Shown piece after piece: positions 25,739 through 34,547 of a stretch of DNA of 64,000 nucleotides. Each line of letters opens with the position of its first letter. Positions within the stretch are counted from its first letter, which is position 1. A program made the position numbers and the translations under genes. Origin of the DNA: Pseudomonas sp. DC1.2. GTDB taxonomy: Bacteria > Pseudomonadota > Gammaproteobacteria > Pseudomonadales > Pseudomonadaceae. The stretch covers positions 1,617,001 to 1,681,000 of the forward strand of contig NZ_CP133782.1 in the NCBI RefSeq assembly GCF_034351645.1, read 5' to 3'. Under the pieces are notes generated by a model. That model was not told the origin of the DNA, did not search any database, and worked only from the letters and a program-made list of their open reading frames with translations.

Positions 25739-27688
25739 ATGCTCGAGAGTTGGCACATAGTTTTGCGGTTTAGCACCCGTCTGCTTCTGGCCAGTAGTGC
25801 TGTCATCTACTCGGCATTGGCACCGGCCCTGGGATTGGGAGACATCACCCTTCATTCGGCGTTAAACCAGCCGCTCAAAGCCGACATTGCTCTGGTGGAT
25901 GCCGGTGGGCTGGGGGAGGGTGATCTGTCCGTGAGCCTCGGCACGACGGACGAGTTCAGTCGCGCGGGCGTCGAGCGGGTGTTCTTCCTCAATAATCTGA
26001 CATTCACGCCGATCCTGCGGGGCAACCGGCAACTGATCCGGGTGACGTCCAGCAAACCGGTCACTGAACCGTTTCTGAATTTCCTGGTGCAGCTCAGTCA
26101 GCCTAATGGGCGGTTATTGCGCGAGTACACGGTGTTGATCGATCCGCCGGGTGCCCCGGGTATTGTTCCCGCCACGGATGAACCGGTCGCCAGGCCTCAA
26201 TCATCCGAGTTTCCGACCGTTGAACCGACCAGCGCACCGCCACCTGCATCTCAGGGCAAACGCTACACCGTGGTTCAGGGTGACAATCCCTGGGTAATCG
26301 CCAAACGCCTGCACGACAGTGGCAGCAATGCGTCTGCCAGCGAGCTGATGCAAGGCATTCTCGCGCTTAACCCAGGCAGCGAAAGGCTGAGCGTGGGCCA
26401 GCATCTGTTGTTACCGGACTCGGCGCAGCTACCGGCCCCAAGTGCCAACGTGGCTCAGCAGGTGGTTGCGCCAGAGGCTGACGCGATGGCTGAGCAACTG
26501 GCAACCAGCGTATTGCAAAACCAGCAACTGCAAAAAACCGTCGATGAATTGAATGTCAAAGTGCGGGCCCAGGATGAGCAGATTGCCGATGCGCGTAAGC
26601 AAGTGAGCGATTTGCAGGCCCGGCTCGCCGAGGTCAGGCCTCCGGCGCCCGCACCGGTGCTTTCAGTAGCGCCTGTGTCGGCGCCGGCGGTTGCCCAAGA
26701 GCCGCAAGAGTCTCACTGGCTGATGATCAGCGGTTTGCTGGCGCTGGTGGCATTGTTGGTGCTGGGGGTATTTGTTCGGCGTCAGCGTCAACGAGTTCAG
26801 GTATTAGCCGAGCCTTTGCCGGTGCTGCCGTCACGGCACGAGCCGGTGCTTGATCGAGAACCCACGCCACAACCCGCCAATGCGGCGCCCGCCCCGGCGC
26901 CTCATCGAGAGACACCCGCGGGAGATGTCCTGGGAGGCGTCGGTATTTACTTGGCTTATGGCCGGTTTTCCGAAGCAGCGGACCTGTTGCGCGAGGCGTG
27001 TGTCAAGGAACCGCAGCGTACTGATCTGGCACTGCAACTGTTGGAGGTGCTTGGTAAGCAAGGGGATGTGGCAGCCTATGAAGCCCAGGAAGCCCAGTTA
27101 CGTGAGGCGGGTTTCGATGCCCAACAACTCCACGATATCCGGGCTCGCTGTCCGAAACTGCAAAGTGCCGCACCGATCGCCGCGATTGCTCCGGCCGTCG
27201 TGCCGCCCCCTGAAGTGGCGACAGAAGATGAGTTTCAGCTGAACCTCGACGACCTGTCGATGGACTCCAACTGGGATCTGGTCAGCCCCTTTGAAAGCCC
27301 GGCCGCTGCCGTTAAACCGTTGAATTCCCCTGCGGCGCCTGACGAGCCGGCGTTTACCTCGAATTTGCACGTGTTGCCCGATGTGTTCGAAATGCCTTAC
27401 GAATCGACGGTGGATGAGCCTGAACTGGAGTGGGTCGGCGAGTCGGAAGATGAGTCGCTGGACGACAGCTTTCTTGAGGAGTTCGGCGAGCCGGCTCAGC
27501 CCCTTGAACTTGAGTCGCTACCTCAGGCGCTGACCGCGCCAAACGGCGCCGGCAAACTGGAGCAGGCGCAGACGTACATCGACGATGGCGATCTCGACCG
27601 GGCCATTGAGTTGCTCAACGAGTTGCTCAACACCGACGATGAACCGCTCAAGCAGACGGCGCGTAATTTGTTGGCCGGTATTCGCTGA
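25739..27688 (+). CDS. FimV/HubP-family paralogue
   Basis: A 649-residue single-pass protein with FimV architecture: signal/anchor N-terminus, the FimV periplasmic domain (LGDITLHSALNQPLKADIAL and LTFTPILRGNRQLIRV), a LysM-like peptidoglycan-binding region (KRYTVVQGDNPWVIAKRL), a short coiled coil (about 245-305), a membrane helix (about 327-346), an acidic cytoplasmic part and a C-terminal FimV/TPR domain (LEQAQTYIDDGDLDRAIELL). It is shorter than the main FimV of P. aeruginosa (about 919 residues) and not next to truA/asd, so it is a paralogue. The ATG at 25739 suits the AAGGGA site better than the ATG two codons upstream. Confidence 0.82.
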   Translation: MLESWHIVLRFSTRLLLASSAVIYSALAPALGLGDITLHSALNQPLKADIALVDAGGLGEGDLSVSLGTTDEFSRAGVERVFFLNNLTFTPILRGNRQLIRVTSSKPVTEPFLNFLVQLSQPNGRLLREYTVLIDPPGAPGIVPATDEPVARPQSSEFPTVEPTSAPPPASQGKRYTVVQGDNPWVIAKRLHDSGSNASASELMQGILALNPGSERLSVGQHLLLPDSAQLPAPSANVAQQVVAPEADAMAEQLATSVLQNQQLQKTVDELNVKVRAQDEQIADARKQVSDLQARLAEVRPPAPAPVLSVAPVSAPAVAQEPQESHWLMISGLLALVALLVLGVFVRRQRQRVQVLAEPLPVLPSRHEPVLDREPTPQPANAAPAPAPHRETPAGDVLGGVGIYLAYGRFSEAADLLREACVKEPQRTDLALQLLEVLGKQGDVAAYEAQEAQLREAGFDAQQLHDIRARCPKLQSAAPIAAIAPAVVPPPEVATEDEFQLNLDDLSMDSNWDLVSPFESPAAAVKPLNSPAAPDEPAFTSNLHVLPDVFEMPYESTVDEPELEWVGESEDESLDDSFLEEFGEPAQPLELESLPQALTAPNGAGKLEQAQTYIDDGDLDRAIELLNELLNTDDEPLKQTARNLLAGIR

Positions 27689-27701
27689 GCCTTGAGGTGG
27701 T

Positions 27702-27744
27702 GATCCATTGTGGCGAGGGCACTCCGTCCCTTGCCACTTGGATT
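27702..27744. terminator. Hairpin between convergent fimV-like gene and plpD
   Basis: An imperfect stem pairs TCCA-GTGGC-AGGG with CCCT-GCCAC-TGGA around the loop CACTCCGT, with small bulges. It lies 14 bp after the FimV-like stop and between convergent genes, so it is probably a bidirectional terminator. There is no long T-tract. Confidence 0.5.
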
Positions 27745-27766
27745 CACTGCCGGTCAGCGTTTTGTT

Positions 27767-29956
27767 TCAAAACGTCTGCCCCAGATTCAAGTAAACGGCC
27801 TGCTCATCGGCATCGTTGAAGCCATAGCTGAAGTTCAGCGGCCCTAGCGGTGTGTCGAAACCGATGAATACACTGGCTGCGTTGATGTAACCGCTGTCGA
27901 ATGGGTTGTCGTTGTTCCACGCTCGGCCACGCTCCAGAGACCCGCCGATGTACAGCGGGAAATCCAGCGGCAGGTAGGAGCGCGGTGTCAGGCGCCGATA
28001 GTAAACCCCGCGCATCAGGCTGATGTTCTGCCCGGAAATCGCATCTTCGCGAAAGCCCGACAACTGCCGGGCACCGCCAAGAAGAAAGCTTGAAGTGACC
28101 ACGTTGGCAGTGTCCAGCGTGCGACCGTAGCGCCCACCGAGGATGAACGTATCCGGGCCACTGCTCAGGGCCTTGTCCAATTTGAACTCCCACTGTCGGT
28201 AGCGTTGGTCCGAGCCCAGCCCCGGTTCGAACTGGCGTAATGACAGGCCAATGTCTTCGCCTTCGTGAGGAAAGTAGACGTTGTCCAGCGAGTCGAACGA
28301 GTACTTGAGCTGATAGAACCCCTCATTGAAACTTTCGCTTGGCAGGCTTTGGTCGCCGATGCGCACGTTCGCCTTGCCCCAAGCTTCGCCGACACCGAAA
28401 CGTATCTCCCCACTGTTGCCGATTTGCCGGCCCACATTCAGACCAAAGCCGTAGCGTTCGACGCGATATTGGGCAATGGGGTCGTTGTCCAGGATCGACT
28501 CGACGTTCTGCGCTTCGAAAGCTGCATACGGCGCGAGGAAGTAGCGTGAACCTACGTCCAGCGGCTGATAGAACTCGCTGTAGAGTTCCTGTTTGTCGCC
28601 GATCTGCGCCCGCGTCAGCCACTCCGCACCCAAGCGGTTGATGCCATTGATTCGGTAACTGGCGCCGAGGTTGAACGCGCTGTCGCCACGCATGTCGTCC
28701 GAGAGGTTCAGGCCTACTCGTAAATAATCGGTGCCGCTGCGTTTGCCGCGGGCGCTGATGACCAACGTATGGGCGGGGCCCTTATGCACCACGCGGTATT
28801 GCACCTGCTCGAAGTAATCCAGGCCATACAAGGTGCCCATGTCAGTTTGTAGGCGGCCAAGGTCCAAAGGTTCACCGACAGCCTGGCGGATGTAGTAGCG
28901 AATGACGTCGTCGCCGACTTTAGAGTCGTTTTCCACTTTGATCGCGGTAATGATCGGCGTGCGCTGGCTTGGTGCGCGTGCGGCGGTCAGTTCCTCGTTC
29001 AGAGGCTGTGCCGGTTTGAGCCGCGCCAGGCGCCCTTCGAGGATTTTTGTTGCGCGGTAACCGGCGTCAATCATGTCTTGGGCTCGGCCGAAATCGGTCA
29101 CACCGAAGCTTGCCAGTGAAGGCTGGATCAGCACGTCATCCTTGTGCAGGGCGGCAAGTTGTTCTTCGGAGTTGCGGCGGGTCATCAAGGTGATCGACTG
29201 GTTCAGCACATCGACCACCGTGTTCAGTTGCTTGCGATTGCGCAGCGGGGTGCCAATGTCTACCACGATGGCGATGTCGACGCCCATCTCGCGCGCGACG
29301 TCCAACGGGATGTTGTCGGTCATGCCGCCGTCTACCAGTAGTCGGCCATCCAGTTCAACCGGGGCGAACACCGCCGGGATTGACATGCTGGCGCGAATAA
29401 CCTGGGGCAGGTGGCCCTTGCGAAATACTACTTTTTCGCCACTGGCGATGTCGGTGGCCACGGCGCGGAACGGAATCGGTAGTTTGTCGAAGTCACGGGT
29501 GTCACTGGTGTGGGCCAGCAGGCTCTCCAGCAGCAGCGCCAGGTTCTGACCCTGAATCACCCCCAGCGGCAAACCGAGGCTGCCATCGTCGCGGAAACTG
29601 AGTTTCTGTTTGACGAGGAAATCTCGGTCATCCTGCTTGCGCCGAAATGGCACGTCTTCCCTGGGCGGAGCGTCAGACAGGGCTTGCTTCCAGTCGATGC
29701 TGAGGGCGAGTTTTTCCAGTTCATCAATCTTGTAGCCCGAGGCATAGAGACCACCGACCACCGCACCCATGCTGGTGCCGGCAATTGCATCGATCTTGAT
29801 GCCTTGTTCTTCCAGTGCCTTGAGCACGCCAATATGTGCCAATCCGCGGGCAGCCCCACCGGACAGCACCAGCCCAATTTTTGGCCTCGGGGTATCGGTA
29901 GCTTGGGCAAATAAAGGAAATAGGCAGAGCAACAGGCATGACAGCAAACGGCGCAT
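27767..29956 (-). CDS. plpD: Patatin-like phospholipase autotransporter PlpD (type Vd secretion)
   Basis: A 729-residue protein, nearly the length of P. aeruginosa PlpD (728). It has a signal peptide (about 1-20), a patatin lipase domain with the oxyanion GGAARG, nucleophile Ser62 in GTSMG and catalytic Asp209 in LLVDGGMTDN, a POTRA-like domain (about 325-400) and a C-terminal Omp85-type beta-barrel ending in a terminal Phe (NLGQTF). In type Vd secretion the barrel exports the fused lipase domain to the surface. The ATG at 29956 is chosen; the longer frame starts with a TTG and has no ribosome binding site. It is divergent from the SelW-like gene. Confidence 0.92.
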   Translation of the reverse strand: MRRLLSCLLLCLFPLFAQATDTPRPKIGLVLSGGAARGLAHIGVLKALEEQGIKIDAIAGTSMGAVVGGLYASGYKIDELEKLALSIDWKQALSDAPPREDVPFRRKQDDRDFLVKQKLSFRDDGSLGLPLGVIQGQNLALLLESLLAHTSDTRDFDKLPIPFRAVATDIASGEKVVFRKGHLPQVIRASMSIPAVFAPVELDGRLLVDGGMTDNIPLDVAREMGVDIAIVVDIGTPLRNRKQLNTVVDVLNQSITLMTRRNSEEQLAALHKDDVLIQPSLASFGVTDFGRAQDMIDAGYRATKILEGRLARLKPAQPLNEELTAARAPSQRTPIITAIKVENDSKVGDDVIRYYIRQAVGEPLDLGRLQTDMGTLYGLDYFEQVQYRVVHKGPAHTLVISARGKRSGTDYLRVGLNLSDDMRGDSAFNLGASYRINGINRLGAEWLTRAQIGDKQELYSEFYQPLDVGSRYFLAPYAAFEAQNVESILDNDPIAQYRVERYGFGLNVGRQIGNSGEIRFGVGEAWGKANVRIGDQSLPSESFNEGFYQLKYSFDSLDNVYFPHEGEDIGLSLRQFEPGLGSDQRYRQWEFKLDKALSSGPDTFILGGRYGRTLDTANVVTSSFLLGGARQLSGFREDAISGQNISLMRGVYYRRLTPRSYLPLDFPLYIGGSLERGRAWNNDNPFDSGYINAASVFIGFDTPLGPLNFSYGFNDADEQAVYLNLGQTF

Positions 29957-30027
29957 CGTGGATCTCGGGGCTAGCGACAAAGGCGGCTATTATAGCGGCG
30001 CCCTCTGCCTCAGGAGTTTCAGCAATC

Positions 30028-30315
30028 ATGACCGTGCAAAAACCGGAAATCGTCATCACCTACTGCACCCAGTGCCAATGGCTGCTGCGCGCCGCCTGGC
30101 TGGCACAGGAGCTGCTCAGCACCTTTGGCGATGACTTGGGCAAGGTGTCCCTGGTGCCAGGCTCCGGTGGGGTTTTTCACATTTTTTGTAACGATGTGCA
30201 GATTTGGGAGCGTAAGGCCGACGATGGTTTTCCGGAAGCCAAGGTACTTAAGCAGCGGGTTCGGGATGAGATCGACCCGGACCGTGACCTCGGCCACAAC
30301 GAGCGCACTCAATGA
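30028..30315 (+). CDS. SelT/SelW/SelH family selenoprotein-like redox protein
   Basis: A 95-residue Rdx-family protein: VITYCTQCQWLLRAAWLAQELL holds the CxxC redox motif (Cys-Thr-Gln-Cys) in place of the Cys-x-x-Sec of eukaryotic SelW, and GSGGVFHIFCNDVQIWERK is the conserved second half. It is thought to be a thioredoxin-like redox partner; its substrate is unknown. CAGGAG lies 12 bases before the ATG. Its last 7 bp overlap the end of the convergent DMT transporter gene. Confidence 0.92.
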   Translation: MTVQKPEIVITYCTQCQWLLRAAWLAQELLSTFGDDLGKVSLVPGSGGVFHIFCNDVQIWERKADDGFPEAKVLKQRVRDEIDPDRDLGHNERTQ

Positions 30316-31202
30316 GACGCGGCTTCCGCCACCACGCTCTTCTTGCTTGAGCCGCCCGAGAGCCTGCTCGACACTACAATGGCTACGATGATCAGTGCGC
30401 CACCGATCAACATGCGCCAGGTCGGGTTTTCGTCGAACAACAGCCACGCCACGGTAATGCCGTACACCGGCTCCAGGGCAAACACCACCGCGGCGGTCCG
30501 TGCTTTGATCACCGCGAGGCTGGCAACGAACAGGCTATGGGCCAAGCCGGTGCAGAACACCCCCAGCAGGCTGATCCACAGCCAGTCGATGGCGCGCACT
30601 TCGCTCAACTGCGGCGCCGCCATCGGTAGCAGGCACAGTGCGACTACGACGTTCTGACACAACGCTGCCTGTACCGGAGGAATGCGCCCGGAGCTGACTC
30701 TGTTGACCAGCGACAGCAGGGCGAACAGCAGGCCCGAGCCCACGGCCCAGAGCAGGCCGGTGGTAGCGCCGCTGGCCAGGTCGAAGTCCGGGGTGACCAG
30801 CACCAGTCCGATGCTCACCAGCACCACTAGCAGGATTTCGTTGGAGCGAATTCGTTCGCGGAAGATCAGCCCTTCGAGAATCACAGTAAACGCTGGGAAA
30901 CTCGCAAAGCCCAGGGTGGCAATCGCCACACCCGCGACCTTCACTGCGATGAAAAAACTCACCCAGTGCCCGGCGAGCAACACGCCGCTGAGCAACAGCC
31001 GGCGCCAGTCCAAGGCTTCGAGCGTGCGCCAGCGGGTGTTGCTGGCGAACCGGGCAAAGAACGCCAAGGCGAGCACCGCAAACGCAGCGCGACCGAAGAC
31101 GATGACGGCGGGCGAGGCCGCGGCGAGTTTGCCGAACACGCCGGTCAAGCCGAACATCAGTGCGCCAATATGTAGGGCGCCAAGGGCGGTACGGGGAGTC
31201 AT
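30309..31202 (-). CDS. EamA/DMT-family exporter
   Basis: A 297-residue membrane protein with ten predicted helices formed by two EamA repeats (about 10-140 and 150-285), for example GLTGVFGKLAAASPAVIVFGRA near the start and ALEPVYGITVAWLLFDENPTWRMLIGG in the second repeat, read in parts. DMT transporters of this type export amino acids or other metabolites; the substrate is unknown. The start at 31202 follows AAGGA by 6 bp; a much longer frame upstream would add a non-membrane Arg-rich stretch and is rejected. Confidence 0.88.
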   Translation of the reverse strand: MTPRTALGALHIGALMFGLTGVFGKLAAASPAVIVFGRAAFAVLALAFFARFASNTRWRTLEALDWRRLLLSGVLLAGHWVSFFIAVKVAGVAIATLGFASFPAFTVILEGLIFRERIRSNEILLVVLVSIGLVLVTPDFDLASGATTGLLWAVGSGLLFALLSLVNRVSSGRIPPVQAALCQNVVVALCLLPMAAPQLSEVRAIDWLWISLLGVFCTGLAHSLFVASLAVIKARTAAVVFALEPVYGITVAWLLFDENPTWRMLIGGALIIVAIVVSSRLSGGSSKKSVVAEAASH

Positions 31203-31450
31203 TGCAGTCCTTGATAAACGGAGTGAAACAGGCCTCACAGTCAACCGTGCAAGTTGCCCTTGAATCTGTTGCCAGGCTAGCGTTTTTTTATCGCCAGCCT
31301 CGCGCCGCCGCATCAGGACCGGTCGCATCGCAATGGGCGCCAGTCTACACCGACGGCACAGTTGGGCGCTGTCACGGGACTGACTTGCCACTGTCATGGG
31401 TCATTAACCCGGTCGGCGCACTCTTGCAAAAACATCATAGAGGGTTGCCC

Positions 31451-32266
31451 ATGACCAGCGCTGAGCTCGCCAAACCCAGCCGTAAACAACGCGTGCGGAC
31501 ATTATGGATTTCCGACGTGCATCTGGGCACTCGGGATTGCCAGGCCGAGCACTTATCGCAGTTTCTCAAGGGCTACCATGCGGACAAAGTCTACTTGGTC
31601 GGTGACATCATCGACGGCTGGAAACTGCGCGGCGGCATGTATTGGCCGCAGGCCCACACCAACGTCATCCGACGTTTGCTGACCATGAGCAAGCGCGGCA
31701 CCGAGGTGATCTACGTCACCGGTAATCACGACGAATTCCTGCGCCGCTATTCGAAACTGATTCTGGGCAATATCCAGTTGGTGGACGAAGCGGTGCACGT
31801 GACCGCCGATGGTCGTCATCTGTTAGTCATCCATGGCGATCAGTTTGATGTCATTACCCGTTACCACCGCTGGCTGGCGTTTCTCGGCGACTCGGCTTAC
31901 GAATTCACCCTGACCCTTAACCGCTGGCTCAATCATTGGCGTGCCCGTTATGGCTACGGTTACTGGTCGTTGTCGGCATACCTCAAACACAAGGTCAAAA
32001 CCGCCGTCAGCTTTATCAGTGACTTCGAAGAGGCCATCGCCCACGAATGCGTCAAGCGGGGTTTGCACGGTGTGGTGTGCGGGCACATTCACCACGCTGA
32101 GATCCGCAAGGTCGGTGAGGTGGATTACCTCAATTGTGGGGATTGGGTGGAGTCGTGTACGGCGCTGATCGAGCATTGGGATGGCTCGATCGAGTTGTAT
32201 CGTTTAGCGGATGCCCAGGCACGTGAGGCCGAGTTGAAAGCGCTGAAGATCGCTGAGCCGGCTTAG
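31451..32266 (+). CDS. UDP-2,3-diacylglucosamine diphosphatase family (LpxH2-like)
   Basis: A 271-residue calcineurin-like metallophosphoesterase. Metal ligands are visible: SDVHLG (Asp22, His24), GDIIDGW (Asp52), GNHDEF (Asn92, His93), VIHGDQFD and the C-terminal CGHIHHAEI. Long insert helices with Trp/Tyr-rich segments (FTLTLNRWLNHWRARYGYGYW in parts) fit the LpxH/LpxH2 family, which hydrolyses UDP-2,3-diacylglucosamine to lipid X. Pseudomonads carry both a true LpxH and LpxH2-type homologues whose role is less clear; this is more like the latter. The first ATG within the conserved frame is used; the frame is open farther upstream without family similarity. Confidence 0.8.
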   Translation: MTSAELAKPSRKQRVRTLWISDVHLGTRDCQAEHLSQFLKGYHADKVYLVGDIIDGWKLRGGMYWPQAHTNVIRRLLTMSKRGTEVIYVTGNHDEFLRRYSKLILGNIQLVDEAVHVTADGRHLLVIHGDQFDVITRYHRWLAFLGDSAYEFTLTLNRWLNHWRARYGYGYWSLSAYLKHKVKTAVSFISDFEEAIAHECVKRGLHGVVCGHIHHAEIRKVGEVDYLNCGDWVESCTALIEHWDGSIELYRLADAQAREAELKALKIAEPA

Positions 32267-32323
32267 TCCGCGCCACGTCTGATCGGTGACAAGGCCTCAT
32301 CGCGCAGCGATTCCTGTCATTGA

Positions 32324-32914
32324 TCAGGCTGGCGCGTGTTGCGCCACCGCCACCTTGTAAATTGAGCGTTTCGGCTGGGCAAACAACCGCTCCATCATTG
32401 GCTCAAAAAAACTCAACGGCAGGTGCTCATAGGCGGGATCAAACGCGGCAGCATCATAGTTGGCGCAAAAATCGATGGTCGCTTGATACTGCGCATGTCC
32501 GCTGAATTGCTCGCGTAAATGCCTGTCCATGCCCAAGTGATGAAAGAAGTAGTAGCCCTGGAAAATCCCGTGCTTCTCCACTATCCATAGATTTTCAGCG
32601 CTGACGAACGGTTTGAGAATGGCGGCGGCGATGTCTGCATGGTTGTAGGCGCCGAGCGTGTCGCCGATGTCATGGAGCAGGGCGCAGACCACGTATTCTT
32701 CATCTCGGCCATCGCGCCAGGCGCGGGTCGCCGTTTGCAGAGAGTGAGTTAACCGATCCACCGGGAAACCGCCAAAATCACCTGCCAGCAACGCCAGATG
32801 CGTGGCAATCCTTGTCGACAATTGCCGCGCATAGGCACTGAAATCTGAGGCGATAATCGCCCAGTCTTCCTCGGTGCCGTCCTGCATGTGGGTGAAATGG
32901 GCAGTGGCTTTCAT
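32324..32914 (-). CDS. HD-domain protein, MIOX/PhnZ-like
   Basis: A 196-residue protein with one HD domain: His57 in THSLQTAT, the His81-Asp82 pair in ALLHDIGD, His92 in YNHADIAA and His115 in EKHGIFQGYYF, then Asp154 or Asp159. The helper sequence HSLQTA...LLHDIG is reminiscent of the mixed-valent diiron oxygenases of the HD family (PhnZ, TmpB, MIOX) rather than of phosphohydrolases. It is monocistronic; neighbours give no pathway clue. HD fold is certain, oxygenase versus hydrolase is open. Confidence 0.8.
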   Translation of the reverse strand: MKATAHFTHMQDGTEEDWAIIASDFSAYARQLSTRIATHLALLAGDFGGFPVDRLTHSLQTATRAWRDGRDEEYVVCALLHDIGDTLGAYNHADIAAAILKPFVSAENLWIVEKHGIFQGYYFFHHLGMDRHLREQFSGHAQYQATIDFCANYDAAAFDPAYEHLPLSFFEPMMERLFAQPKRSIYKVAVAQHAPA

Positions 32915-33013
32915 CGGCTATCCTCTTGTTCTTGGCTGACGGGATATTTTCAGTGTAGGACTTGGATCCATTCGCGCACTGGCTGCGCAGGACGTATCGC
33001 TGGCCTGTGAAGC

Positions 33014-33325
33014 CTAGAACGGTACGCGGCCCAGGATCATGTCGCGGTACATCGTGAAGTCGCCCAGCAGACTGTAAAGCGGGTGCTGAAAGGTTGCCGG
33101 CCGATTTTTCTCGAAGAAAAAATGCCCGACCCAGGCAAAGCTGTAGCCGGCCAAGGGCAGGGCCCACAGCATCTGCCATGCGCCTTTGCCGAGGGTCAGC
33201 GCCAGAATAAAAATGACCAGCGAGGTCCCGACAAAGTGCAGCCGTCGGCAGGTACTGTTGCTGTGTTCGCTGAGGTAGTACGGATAGAACTCAGTGAAGC
33301 TGTTGAAACGCTTAAGGTTTTCCAC
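33014..33325 (-). CDS. Mpo1/DUF962-like membrane protein
   Basis: A 103-residue protein of the DUF962/Mpo1 family with a conserved His-rich signature in CRRLHFVGTSLVIF and FFFEKNRPATFQHPLYSLLGDF and two or three hydrophobic helices. Yeast Mpo1 is an Fe(II)-dependent dioxygenase that shortens 2-hydroxy fatty acids; the bacterial function is not settled. The GTG at 33325 is preferred because the family begins at (V/M)ENLKRFNSFTEF; an ATG 25 codons upstream is possible but adds residues not typical of the family. Confidence 0.8.
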   Translation of the reverse strand: MENLKRFNSFTEFYPYYLSEHSNSTCRRLHFVGTSLVIFILALTLGKGAWQMLWALPLAGYSFAWVGHFFFEKNRPATFQHPLYSLLGDFTMYRDMILGRVPF

Positions 33326-33485
33326 GACTGCGATCTCTGTGGTTATTGTTCTGACGGCAAGTTGCTCTATGGGTAGCGTATTTGAGTCTAGAGTGATCAT
33401 TGGCATCAGCCAGTGACAATAGGCGCCACTTTAGTATCCTTCGAAAACTGGCCGTAATAAGCGGCTCATCACGTAAGTAAACGCC

Positions 33486-34547
33486 ATGAGCGAACGAACG
33501 ACTTCTGCAAGTTGGGCGATGGGGATTGTTAAAGCGCTGGAGATGGACGGGCTGGATTGCCGTGTATTGTTCAAACAACTGGGGCTCGACTATGCGGCCC
33601 TGGATGATCCGGATGCGCGCTTCCCGCAAGACTCGATGACACGGCTCTGGCAGCGGGCGGTTGAGCTGTCCGGCAATCCGGCAATCGGTCTGAACATGGC
33701 CAAGGTGGTACGCCCGGCCTCTTTTCATGTGGCCGGTTACGCGTTGATGTCCAGTCAGACCCTGGCCGAAGGCTTTCAACGATTGGTACGGTATCAGCGG
33801 ATCATCGCTGAAAGCGCCGACCTGAGTTTTCGCCTGCTCGACGAAGGCTATGCGCTGATTCTGACGGTCCATGGCGACCACCTGCCTCCCACCCGGCAAA
33901 GTGCTGAAGCGTCTCTGGCCTGCGCCCTTGCGCTGTGTGGCTGGTTGACCGGACGCACCTTGCAACCGCGCAAGGTACTGGTGCAGGGTGCTGAACCCGC
34001 CGATCTCGGGCCCTATAAACAAGCCTTCCATGCGCCGTTGATGTTCAACGCCCCCTACGATGCGCTGATCTTCGAACGGGCTGACATGGAGGCGCCGCTG
34101 CCCACGGCCAACGAAGCCATGGCGGCGTTGCATGACCGGTTTGCCGGAGAATACTTGGCGCGCTTCTCTGAGAGCCGAGTGACGCACAAGGCGCGGCAGG
34201 TATTATGCCGTTTGCTGCCCCAGGGTGAGCCCAAGCGCGACACGGTGGCGCAGACCCTGCACCTGTCGCAACGCACGTTGCAGCGCCGCTTGCAGGAGGA
34301 AGGCACCAGTTTTCAGGCGCTGCTGGACGACACCCGGCGCGAATTGGCCGAACAGTATCTCGCACAGCCAAGCATGACGTTGCTGGAAATTGCCTACCTG
34401 CTGGGGTTTGCTGATCCGAGCAACTTCTTCCGCGCTTTCCGGCGTTGGTTTGACATCACCCCCGGCGAGTACCGGACGCGGCTGCTGGCCGCGCCCAACC
34501 GGATCAATGACGCCAGAACGCAGGAATACACAGCACAAACACCGTAA
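33486..34547 (+). CDS. AraC-family transcriptional regulator
   Basis: A 353-residue regulator with an N-terminal Arabinose_bd-type (PF12625) ligand domain (about 20-210) and a C-terminal double helix-turn-helix (about 245-335): VAQTLHLSQRTLQRRLQEEG and EIAYLLGFADPSNFFRAFRRWFD with the AraC signature GFxDxSxFxRxFRRW, then TPGEYR. The effector and targets are unknown; no obvious catabolic operon is adjacent. Its 3' end overlaps the convergent trkH gene by 44 bp, so dense transcription from one strand could interfere with the other. Confidence 0.9.
   Translation: MSERTTSASWAMGIVKALEMDGLDCRVLFKQLGLDYAALDDPDARFPQDSMTRLWQRAVELSGNPAIGLNMAKVVRPASFHVAGYALMSSQTLAEGFQRLVRYQRIIAESADLSFRLLDEGYALILTVHGDHLPPTRQSAEASLACALALCGWLTGRTLQPRKVLVQGAEPADLGPYKQAFHAPLMFNAPYDALIFERADMEAPLPTANEAMAALHDRFAGEYLARFSESRVTHKARQVLCRLLPQGEPKRDTVAQTLHLSQRTLQRRLQEEGTSFQALLDDTRRELAEQYLAQPSMTLLEIAYLLGFADPSNFFRAFRRWFDITPGEYRTRLLAAPNRINDARTQEYTAQTP

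Noticed and set aside
30028..30315. Selenocysteine in the SelW-like protein
   Set aside because: The redox motif is Cys-Thr-Gln-Cys with normal TGC codons; there is no in-frame TGA.
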